Assembly (NCBI GenBank): GCA_018524725.1
Contig: JAEUWP010000077.1
Coordinates: 62,001-126,000, forward strand
From: Podaxis mareebaensis
Lineage: Eukaryota; Basidiomycota; Agaricomycetes; Agaricales; Agaricaceae
Length of the DNA stretch: 64,000 nucleotides
Direction: 5' to 3'
Made by a program: the position numbers and the translations under genes. Shown here one piece after another: positions 1 to 10,034 of the stretch; position 1 is the stretch's first letter; the number at the start of each line of letters is the position of its first letter. Below the pieces are notes generated by a model, which had not been told where the DNA came from, did not search any database, and worked only from the letters and a program-made list of their open reading frames with translations.

Positions 1-2140
1 AGAACTCTCCACTCGGGAAGCGATTCAACCTTTCGGGACAGCGATACTGAACATCCAGCATCGTCTTCACAATGCCCTCGCCATCCTGTCGTGTGTAGAG
101 CCGCTCTAGAAGCGAGACATCGTATTCTAGCGCTTCGGCCATCCTTCTAACCATTGGGCGGAGTTGAACACTAACCGTACGATAAATTTTCCATTTGTCA
201 AGTTCAGATAGGAGCCTTACTGATCCCCAACCATGATCCCTTTTACGACACCTTTCACAAGTGGAATCAGAGCACACGGCTCCGTGACCTGTGACGCCTC
301 GTCAATGAGCGCAACATCAAAATTAACCTTCCTCAATATTCCCAGCCCCGCTCCTGACAACGGCGTCAATTCGAATACCTACGGTGCATGACCAGCTAGG
401 CACTGACCTGCACAGGTTGTGAACACGATCCTTGCAGCTTCCACACGTTGTTGAGCCTTCTTCAGGAGTCTGTTATTTTCGTTAACATCTCCACCGACTC
501 TTGCGTCAATGGTATAGCCTTGCAAATCCCTATTGACCCTTGACTGATCTGTGGCTACTCGAAGTATTTCTTCCTCCCGAACAAGATTGTGCTCTTGGTT
601 CAACCGAATGAAACGCTCAAGCACGTTGTCCACGGCTAGAAGGAGTGACTGGTGAGTTGAAGAATCCAACGTGCTTCAAATGCCTCACCATTATGAGTAG
701 ACGCCGTCATCAATACCTTCTGCTCGCCATCTAGGGAGAAAAGCAGCCTCAAGATCTCTACGACGACAGTTGTCTTTCCCGTTCCTGAACAATGCAATCG
801 GCAATATGTACTGGTTTGATAGAATTATATTTACCTGGAGGTCCCCATATCAAGCTCAAAGGCCCTTGAGTCGGAGACATTACCGCGGCCTTTTGGCTGT
901 CGTTCAGATGATTACCGGGTTGAAACTCCACCTGAGAAACTTCCCTCGGATTAGCGCCGTAGTTGAGGTCTACGTCTCCAGTAATAAGAGGATAGAACGT
1001 GCAGCAGTTTTCTTTCTCTGTAAGGAGTTTCAGCAATGCGTCCATCATAGCTCGAGCGGTAGCTGCATGGAGGAGAGTGTGAGTATGAAATCGACGCTGA
1101 ATAACGACGAGACCCACCGACGCTGCCAGCCGTGTATAAATTCCAGTCCATCCTCTCCATCTCTGGAGGAGGTGGATGAAGTAATTGAATACTAAGCTCT
1201 CCTTTTCCAGCCTGGACTACCAGACCATCGAGGACTGGTATTGAGATCCACCTATTCTCCGGTTTGCTTGAAGCTTCCAAGCGAACATGAGAGTGTAATC
1301 TTGCACCGGTTCTAGCATCAACCCGAATCGCTGCTTTGACTGTCAAGTTCTCGGCAGTGGCCTGAGTCAGGCGAGTTTGCGTAGGAGGGGTCTTTTGTCG
1401 CCGTGGTCGACCGTCCCCATTACAAGGGCATTCATCTGCTGCTTCTTCTGCCGTATCAAAGGCAACTGCTAGCGCATGTTTGTATCCATATCGTAAAGCA
1501 ACATTCTCTTCCCCCTCCACCCGGCAATCGTTGAGGACGAGAAGCACCTCTTGTGCCAACTGTTGAGATCGAACAGATAGCGCTGCTAGCGACAGAAGAT
1601 CAAAGTAATCTGATAACCCGATGTGACGTATAGATCCCGATATCTTCTCCAAGCCAGCAAGAACTGCGATTTTGAGCTCGTTTGCTGAGCGAATCAATGC
1701 CCGCAGGACAGGGTAGGCAAGCTCTCGAAGTACTCCTTGAAGTGTGTTGGTGTCGGGATCCGGAGGGAACGCTTTGAGAAGAACAAAGACGAGAGGAGGA
1801 TGCCGTTCCACCCAAGTGGTCGCAGCGTTCTCGGGGAATGGTTCCCTTGAGGTGAGGTGTTGGAAGCTTAAGAAAAGTTCGTCTTCCGCATGATGTTCCA
1901 ACGCAACACGCAAGGCTAATTCCACACCCTCAATCGGGCGTCCGCGCAAGGACAAGCCGATAGTGGCTTGGTTGGGCTTCGGCGGAGAAGAAGGGTCATA
2001 TTCTTTAGGAAAGAATAAGGCGTGCAACCAATCGGGGTGCTTGTCCCAGTCAACTTCTCGTATATCATTCAAACGGTAAGGAGCTGCCTGTCGTTTGAAA
2101 CGAGGAATATACTCTTCTGTTGGGATACTAGACGATGGGA
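1..2140 (-). other. SF1 (UPF1/Hrr1-like) helicase half of the fused gene
   Basis: This marks the helicase segment of the gene above. Motif Q/I reads LNDSQKAAV followed by GPPGTGKTTVVVEILRL, the P-loop being interrupted by an intron at about 774-823. Motif II reads DEASQ in ALIDEASQVTEPCALIP. Then come VQLRPMVRRM and DVQYRCPE near the left edge. Motifs V and VI lie beyond base 1. Upstream is an alpha-helical linker of roughly 300 residues without a recognised domain. DEASQ and the QLRP loop are typical of the UPF1-like SF1B group, which includes S. pombe Hrr1 and Neurospora SAD-3, helicases that act with RdRPs. A separate gene is possible only if an unrecognised stop or promoter lies near 2.1-2.3 kb; none was seen. 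Confidence 0.82.
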
Positions 2141-5100
2141 TCAGTTACGGAGTAGCGCGGGACTATCGGTGATCACGTACTGTTCAAACCACAAATCGAA
2201 AAGCTGATGAGCTACGCGATCTCTATTTGATACCACGTGAATCTCGATGGCTTGTACAGGATTCCGGTTGACTCTTCCCACTTGCTGTGAACAGATTAGT
2301 TGTGGCGTACATCCCAAAGATAAATACTCACCAACTGAACGGTCCTTGATATCTTCTGCACAGCAATACTAATAGACACCTCGCCTCCAACGCTTGGGCG
2401 GTTGACGAAAACGAATGTATCCCCGCGGTGCTTATTGTACAACTGGAACAAGTTATCGTTGCAATGCAAACGATAACCCGGGGTGCAGGGACGGAGGGTT
2501 GCGACGGTGGCGGATGATTGGGGCAGGAATGAACAAATAACTACATTCTCGTTCACCTGGGGGTCATCATCCCAGGCTATTTCACCCCGCATGAATATGC
2601 CAATTGCGAAGCGGTTCTCAACCTACAGCCGTAGCTAAGTTTCTCAACACCACCTGGTCTGATATTACGATGTGACGAACCTGAATAACGATCAATTTCC
2701 TCGTGTACTCCTGCACTGCTCGGCGAAGGTACTCGAAGAATGTTGACATACTATTGGTGCGGGATGAAAAGAGACGTTGAATGGAGAAAGGTCGATCAAG
2801 GGCGCGCTGATACAGGTCATTCTTCGTTAAGATATCCGATTGGAACAACGAGTTCCAGATGTAGGCGTTTTCTTGAGCATTTAGCTCAAGTGCACTACTA
2901 ACAGCATACTTTTCTTGAGTGCTCAATGCAGAGATGTCGATGTGGGTCAGGAGGTTTTGAACATTCAAGACGGAGTGTTTCCGCCACAATCTGTAAGCTA
3001 TGTTAAACAGTTCGTACTCAGAGATGGCGTGTTGTTGACTCCGCAGAAGATTGACAGCGAGAGCTTCGGCAGTTTCTCGATCGATGACATCAACGGTTTC
3101 CGCAACGTTCGCGCTTGCTTCGAAGGATTCCACAAAATTGATGGCTTGCTCTTCCAGAAGGTCAATAATGAATGGACCGGACGGTTCGGGGGGAGTTGTA
3201 AGTCGTTCCGGGATTTTAATGCTCGCTCCGTCCACTGACTGGGAATGCAAAGCGTTCAGCTCTTGACATTCGGCACAGAGAGCACCGTTGGGGCTACTAC
3301 GGGCCCATTTTGCGTGAAGAGCGGATACACGAGCCACGCCAGATCTAAAAACAATGAGCGTGAGGTGGTGTGGCACCAGCCATTGAACGCACGCATTGTA
3401 TGTTGCGAAGTGCTTCGCTAGATCAAGTCGTGTGATGTTTTTGCTAGTGTATTCCTTGTTCCCAGGATAATCATATGACTACGTGGGCATGAATCAAGGT
3501 CGGGGTCCGCACTCGAAAATTTGCGACACACTCTTACCTCAGCTACTCGGGCAGGAACTAGATCAGGGTCCCAGCACACAAAATATTCGTCACCTGAGTG
3601 CTCCCCATGAACAAAAGTATCAATTTTCATATACTGGAGATAGGACCCACCATCCAAATCGCCACCACTGCTCATGGATGGCGCTGCCTTATGGCCAGGC
3701 TTGGCCACTGAAGCAAAAACGACGCAATCAACAAGATGCGAAAGCTTCTCGTGATGAACTGCTCGCAACTTCAGAATATCGCCTCAAGACATTCGGGTCA
3801 GAACCAAACCGAGGAGACGATGGATGGACTGAGACACACCTGGGTGAAGGCACGGATTTCGTACAATAATAACATCGCCATGAATAGGTGTCGCCTCGCC
3901 TTTTCGACCAGTCATGATACGAATGTGAACCTGGCCCTCCTTCAGAACCTGGAAAGGATCACAAACACCAAACAATCGACGTGACTTGTGGATCATCATC
4001 CTCGACTTAAACTTCCCATTTTCCTGATTTCGTAGACTGGCGATTTCAGAGGACTGTAAACGCCTAATGTTGCTCTGGACCTCTGGATCTTCCAGGCCCT
4101 TCAGTAATACAGCTTCCGCTTGTGCAAAGTCACCAAGGCAACTCAGCAAGTCGACGGCGGTAAGGTAATCCTCCGACGCCTGTCGGATCCAACTAAAATA
4201 TTCTTGCTGTTTTGCAAGGATCTTCTCGTTGGAAACCCCGAGGCTGGACAGGAGAGTAATGATATCATTGTTTAATCGACCGAAGGTGAAAGGCTTGGAG
4301 TAGTTCACGACCGAGAACGTGATGTCGTTGGTGGTAGTGAACTTCTTCATGCTCTTGCGAAACGCAGCTAAATATCGTTTTTCAGCGTCCAACTGGGGAT
4401 GTAGCATCAACACGCCTTTATAGCCGAGATATCTGTTCGGCTTCAGAGAACACCAGACAAAGAGGCAGAATACTACAAACCGGATTTGGAACACACATGG
4501 AGTGTAACGAACATTCCGGAAAATGATCTGCTTCGACCTGCTTAGCTGGATTGCCAAACGTCGGGATATCAGGCCACACCCATCGGAGAACAATTCATCG
4601 CCAGCTCGAATGTCAGGAATGTCGGTAATATACTGTGGGTCGAGCTTCCAGTCAATCTGCGCCTCAGAGAAGAGCAATCCAATGCGTTTGGCGCCTGGAG
4701 TGTGTTAAGAGGTTGGACATTTGCAAGGTAAATACAAGTGTACTCACGTTTTGCGACATTCATAATCTTCCCAAAATCGCCCATGGCATAAATTCTCTCA
4801 TCGAGGTCTTCGTCCCGCTGCGCCTCTCGAAGGAAGCAAGAACGCCCTCGCTGAAATATTGTCAGGGTGGTGAATCTTGAAATCGGAGGAGCACGAACTA
4901 ATTGGCTGTTACTGTGATGATAGAAGCGATATTGGACACCGTTCAAGAATAAGCCTTTCGTCAAGAACCGAAGGATATATTCTGCGCTCTCTCTCAGAGT
5001 CGTGTCTGGAAGTCTGAAGCCTCCAAAGGAGACCAAGGCGAACTTGGATGGATCGTCAGCGCGCAACACACGATTGGGAGGAAGCCGTTGCATTGTAATA

Positions 5101-5249
5101 GAGATAGCATCTTTGTTGAAGGTGATCAACTTCCCCATAATAACACCAGTAGCATTAGGTCTCGGAGGCCTCAAGATGTGCTGTGGGACCTCGAAGACCC
5201 AGCTATCGTCGGTCTTTGTTGGATTTTGGCGGAGGATATGGGGCCTCAT
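1..5249 (-). CDS. RNA-dependent RNA polymerase fused to SF1 RNA helicase (3' end outside window)
   Basis: The first 1000 or so residues are a eukaryotic RNAi-type RNA-dependent RNA polymerase, which makes dsRNA from aberrant or target transcripts. Visible landmarks are PNRVLR, NSQLRGRSCFLRE, DGCGLIS, FQIRYLGYKGVL, GDVIIVRNPCLHPGD and the catalytic SGGDLDGDEY, whose aspartates bind metal. After the polymerase C-terminal part the same frame continues across gt..ag introns, with no stop, through QVGRVNRNPVQAIEIHVV and IPTEEYIPRFKRQ into a UPF1/SDE3/Hrr1-like helicase. The first ATG in this frame is at 5249, with an in-frame stop eight codons upstream. The divergent neighbour starts only 161 bp away, so there is little room for more N-terminal sequence, and the protein looks shorter at its N-terminus than QDE-1-type enzymes. 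It probably works in nuclear or perinuclear small-RNA silencing. The family assignment is firm; the exact exon borders were read by eye. Confidence 0.88.
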
Positions 5250-5410
5250 GATGGCTATAATCGAAGGGGATCACTCCATTCAGGTGTGGGAAGGTGAACT
5301 TTGAGTGCCATGGGAGACTGCGGAATTTCTCGGTGATAGGCGGTCAGGACAGAATAGATATAAATATGACAAAAAGATATACCTAACATAATTGCACCAT
5401 TCCTGCCACA

Positions 5411-6031
5411 ATGCTTAAGAAGTCGGTATACATCGTTGGGCCTTCGGTAAGCAGAGTTGGTTATTCTAGCGCCGCAATGCGCTCAACGTCTTCGCAGTCA
5501 ACTGGGAAAACGACACTTTGCATGGCCTTTGCAAAGCGTGTTGGTATCGACAAGGACCAGGTAGTGTCGGAGATAGCGAGAGATGTTATGAAGGCCCGCG
5601 GGTTCAGCAGGATGGACGTCGGTCGCCTTGAAATGCAAGAGGCTATACTGGAAGCCATCCTTGAAAGACAGGAGCAGATTCCAACGCAACTACCTACAAT
5701 CCACGACAGATCAGCAATAGACCCCGTTATCTATGCTATGCTCACAGCAAGGGATGGTGAGGAAGCGACACGCCGAAAAGAACACCTTGTATGCACAGAG
5801 AAGTTCCAGTCAACGTTGGAGCGGTATCGCCATTCTATATTCATTCTCTTAAAACCCGTGAGAGAGTGGATCATGGATGATGGCGTTCGATCCATTGAAG
5901 ATTTGGATAAGTGCTACGAGATTTTCCGCCTGATGCTGAAGGAATGTGGGATCCAGTTTCGTGAAATCGGGACAGAAGTTGGGTTCTTAGAAGAACGCGT
6001 TGCGTGGTTAATGGGATTGTGTCTATCGTAG
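5411..6031 (+). CDS. P-loop NTPase, AAA_28 (NadR/Ttd14-like)
   Basis: A small ATPase-like protein of about 189 residues. Exon 1 (5411-5446) encodes MLKKSVYIVGPS; a 51-nt intron (5447-5497) is removed; exon 2 (5498-6031) continues STGKTTLCMAFAKRVG. Splicing restores the Walker A loop GPSSTGKT, which reading through the intron would destroy; that decides the intron. RSAIDPVIYAML matches the conserved Asp-Pro segment of AAA_28 domains, and DKCYEIFRLMLKECGI lies near the end. Members are kinase-like P-loop proteins related to NadR and Ttd14; the substrate is unknown here. It is transcribed divergently from the RdRP-helicase gene, with 161 bp between start codons, so a shared promoter region is likely. 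Confidence 0.7.
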   Translation: MLKKSVYIVGPSVSRVGYSSAAMRSTSSQSTGKTTLCMAFAKRVGIDKDQVVSEIARDVMKARGFSRMDVGRLEMQEAILEAILERQEQIPTQLPTIHDRSAIDPVIYAMLTARDGEEATRRKEHLVCTEKFQSTLERYRHSIFILLKPVREWIMDDGVRSIEDLDKCYEIFRLMLKECGIQFREIGTEVGFLEERVAWLMGLCLS

Positions 6032-6244
6032 GAGGTACAGATGTGGTTCTTCCTTACGAAAATGTGCCAACCGGTCGGCAAAAATCTCGTTAAGGATAGC
6101 ATTAGATTGCAACGGCCCCCAATCTAGCCACCTTGCCCGGATAAGCCCTACCTCAGATAGACCTAAGACAATAATATTATCGAATACCACCGGAGTCGAT
6201 GGGTTTGTAGCAATCACCGACACACAGAGGGAGAAACCCGATGC

Positions 6245-9200
6245 TCATCTCCAGTAAACAGCGTTCTTCTCTCCAATATCCCACTCGTCTTTCGATGTCC
6301 AATAGGCCGTGCCGTAATCAATAAATAGTTCCGAACCAGCCTCGATCCGGCGCGCTATATAATCGTGAGCGGTCTCTTCTAAAACAATGTTTGAGGCATC
6401 AATTTAATTTACCAGCGTAGAACATGATTCGGTGGTTATTGTTAACATATACCACTAGGATATTGAGTTGAGTATCATGTTACCATTGCCGTAGGTCCAC
6501 TTTACCTTTTCCGACACAATTCGCTGTTGCTCTCGAATGTCTTTTGCCGCTCCCTAGAGCAGAAGCTTCCTCTGCTTCGGTGGGTCCTTCGTGGTTGAGA
6601 TACCGCATCTCATTCCCTACGAACATCGAGTCAAGAAGAATGGCCTTATTAAGATCAAACTTATAGTTGAGTCCCGTGTGATTGACAATCCTGGCCAACG
6701 ATGAGATATTTCACACCGGTGAAGGATCGTGCCATACGGTACTGATTTGTGATGCACATCCTCCTCTAGAGAGAAGATCTCCCCAACGTATTCTGCCTGA
6801 ATTCAGACCAACAGTACCGTGAGATTCATGAAGGTCCTCACCACCTACTGGCTGTATAGCGCGCAGGGCTTGAGTCGTGAAGGCCCCCAAACCCCAGGAA
6901 CCTCTCTTGACCTCAATCAGCTGTAAGTCGAGCCTCAGTCTAACAAACATCGCCCGAGATATAAAGCGTGAGTAATTACCGGATATTGTCCTCTTTGGGA
7001 ATCAGAGTTGTGACAAATCAACTTCTTGTGCTTTCTCCCTGATATGAAGTCAATAAGTATCTTCCATGGACCTTACCGCGCGTAAACAAATACCTCTAGT
7101 GCCTTTGTGAGGTCACAGCACAATCTGAAAGTTGAGAACGCCAGGAAGAGACACCTGCCTTGAGTCGCAATGCTTACACAACTCAGGATCACATTCCCTC
7201 GCAGCTGCCCGACATGGACATTCCAGCGGCGATGAACATGTTTTCTTTCGTACACCTGGTTCTGGAGCACATTGACACCCTTTCCAGCGGATAGCGCCTT
7301 GGGTGGTAGTGAGCAATACTTCCGAGTGAGATGCATGAGCACGTACACTTCGGGCTACACCAGCAATTCCGTTGGCAATGGTGAGCCTGTAGAAAGCATT
7401 GGCAACCAGAATCACGGCTGCAAGATCCCTTGTGTTGGCATGGAGGCAGACTGGATGAGGTTAGGAGGTTATTTGGCAAATTTAATTCAAAAAGCGATCA
7501 AAGATCGAACGCACGGAACGAAGCCCGCACTTCCGAGAAGGTCATCTTGTGATGGAGGATCATCACCTGGGACATTTTGCATTTTGAGTTTCCTTTCATT
7601 TTGGCTCCTGAAAAGGCTTACTGTATACGGGCGGCTCCTTTTGCTCCTCATCTAAGGTGGTGTTGTCATCAATGACACTATCAGGGAAAAACCGCGTGCG
7701 ATACACAAACACCTTTAGAAGAACTATCAGGGCACAGGAAAGAAGCAAAAAGGCGACACTTACATCCTGGCATTTTGCATGCATGATGACTGCGAGATCA
7801 CAAGGGAGCATATCGGGTGAGATTTGGAGGATGCCCTCAAGGGTCTTAACATCTTTTTCATCTTTCCAGTGCACCGCTTCCTTTATATTGATATCAGGAA
7901 GAATAATGCGGAAGGATGGATAGAAGACATACAAACTGAAAGTCATTCGAAAGATCAATATATCTGAAACAATAGTCACTGCATGGATTTCCTTTCTTCA
8001 ATCGCAGATTCTGAGATGTAAGACGGGGTTTGACGGGCTCTAGCTGAGGGTAAACGGTATCACCTAATAGGTTGTCAGATCACCTGACGAGCAATGGCGA
8101 AACGGAAAGCCTACGGTGCACTCCGCAGAATGTCTGTATGCAACTGAGGTTTGGACAAAATCCTTTCAACCCCGCTTTCAAATGTAAAAAGAGATCTTCG
8201 CTGGATGGGACTGCTCCGGAGTTTGAAAGCTGAAGTTCAGGAAGCTCGGAAAGTTGCATCCCAGGCCAGCGTAATTGATCGCGTTGGGAAGTGTCCCAGA
8301 GCAGTCCACTCTCACGGGACCTCCGATGCGGTGTGAAAAACCTGAGCGAATCCACTTGGGTAAAGGAAAACCCGAGTTGGTGGTGCAGTCGGCGGACTGC
8401 TTCGAGTTGGATCATTTCAACTTGCGAGATAAATTAAGAGACTGGCGAACGAGGTTGACATGAAAACTTACTATCTGGATCAATGAAGTCCACTTGCCAT
8501 TGAAATCCCTGAAAGGGAGAAAGGTAACGGTTCAGATCGAAGGTCGGGTCGTCCTCAAAGGGAGAAAATGACGATGTACTGCTCTGGCCAACGTGGGGCA
8601 AGTTTCGTGAAGTGGAGGTACAAGAAAAGTAATAAGGATGGGGGGAAAATGTGCTGTCTATGCCGGAGTTTTCTGCCATTTCTGCGAAGGCGGGCCTGAC
8701 AGAGAGGGAGTATGAATCAAGTTCGAACGAACCATCGTCATCGTCCTTGTCCAATAAATCCTCCGGAAGGTATCCGTAGGTGGTGATTATAAAACGTGCA
8801 TGAAAGGGTGCTGAGGAATCTCGGAACGTCAGGAAGGACATCTCGTGGTCAAGATCGTCGGCATCTTCGGGACCAACAGACGAGGGCGAGTATGACGAAG
8901 GGTAATCATGGTCTGACAGCCAGTCGAAATCATAATCATTCTGGCTGTCAAGCCTGCGATTTCTTCCCCGTTGGACGACGTCCGGGTAAACCACACAGAG
9001 TTCTTGCATGTTTTGCCTATCATTCTCGGCTTTCCATCGATAAAAATCATCCCACACGTCCTTATAAACTTCGGCAGCGATGCTTTTACGTGCTCTTTCT
9101 GCATCGGCTGTGTCCTCTCGAGATTGAAGTGAGGCTGCGCGTGGAGGTAGTGGAGCGAACGATCGCGAAGTCATCAGGGATGGCGTTGGTTGAGTCGAAG

Positions 9201-9252
9201 GCGGAGGCTGTGTATGAGTGAGGCAAGTATAACACTGATGGAAGTCGCTCAC
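6245..9252 (-). CDS. E(z)/EZH2-type histone H3K27 methyltransferase (KMT6)
   Basis: Catalytic subunit of Polycomb repressive complex 2, which methylates histone H3 at Lys27. The Cys-rich CXC/pre-SET block lies near 7170-7430: CQHKGSCSRDSGCQCFLQ, HHCQRNCWCSPKC, IRWKGCQC, ECPCRAAARECDPELC. The SET domain follows: VKRGSWGLGAF, AEYVGEIFSLEED, FVGNEMRYLNHEG, NC, then RRIEAGSELFIDYGTAYW, ending at a TGA at 6245-6247. The N-terminal third is acidic and poorly conserved, with SCIQTFCGVH in a middle exon. Several introns of 40-60 nt were inferred by restoring these motifs; the junctions near 7110 and 7530 remain unresolved. A second in-frame Met (about 9174, MTSRSF) could be the start. The SET core seems to carry a short insertion between NHEG and NC. 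The family call is strong because both CXC and SET are present. Confidence 0.85.
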
Positions 9253-10034
9253 GAGTATTTCTTTTCTCGCCGCACGGCTGATTAAGTTTCACGTTTAAGC
9301 TTAGTCCTCCAGGCCGTCGCGCCCACGGCGGACTTACACGCCACGAAGAAAAATGCACACAAACGAACAGGCTTGGTCTTGCTGTTGACAATAAAGCGTC
9401 ACTGACTGCTCCAGAGACTGACGTTGTTTGTCATCAACGCAAATTTATTATGAATTCATTCTCGATTTTGTGCATAAATAGAGCCAAGCAACCGGCAGTG
9501 GCACGCCTCGCAAGGAACGAGCGCGGCGTATATTCTCGTCCACACACCGTGTGACACTGTGACTTAGTAGACACGCACCCTTCGACTCCTATTTTCCTTC
9601 GCTACCTCTGCCTCGTACCACCCTCCTTCTACACCATTCCGCCTTATAAGAAACACTTCTTAAATCCCGCCCACCACTCCCTCAAATACAGCCACACACA
9701 TTCCTAATGGATCCCGACACAGGTGACGAAGAGCGAAGCGCCAGGGGTGACCCGATGCGTTCCCACTTCGACCTCACCGCCTGGGGTCTCTGGGCACCTA
9801 CAGCCCACAGGCTTCCACACCCAACTCCCAGTGTCGTTTCCTAGTATACCCTCATAATACACGATTCACTATCCGGTGCCATGGACGAGAATCCGGTCCC
9901 TGAGCCACGATTTCTTGTCACCGGACTTAAGAAGACACTTTAATGTCAGCACCCAAAAACCCAAGACTTCGTGTTTGTGTATGAGCAGTAGTAAGGTATG
10001 CATAACGAGAAGAGATAGCGTTAAGCTAGACTGT
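9253..10034. other. Intergenic region, no supported gene
   Basis: This stretch lies between the start of the methyltransferase gene and the 3' end of the first fungalysin. A 45-codon open frame on the plus strand (9707-9844, MDPDTGDEERSARGDP) starts after a pyrimidine-rich leader, but it resembles no family I know and has no clear following exon. Promoter elements of the methyltransferase gene should lie here; none could be identified with confidence. Confidence 0.4.

Noticed and set aside
3594..3650. Polymerase motif read as DLDGG, suggesting a dead enzyme
   Set aside because: The bases form a clean gt..ag intron whose removal gives canonical DLDGDEY.
9707..9844. 45-codon plus-strand ORF
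   Set aside because: Short, unlike any known family, and no downstream exon was found.
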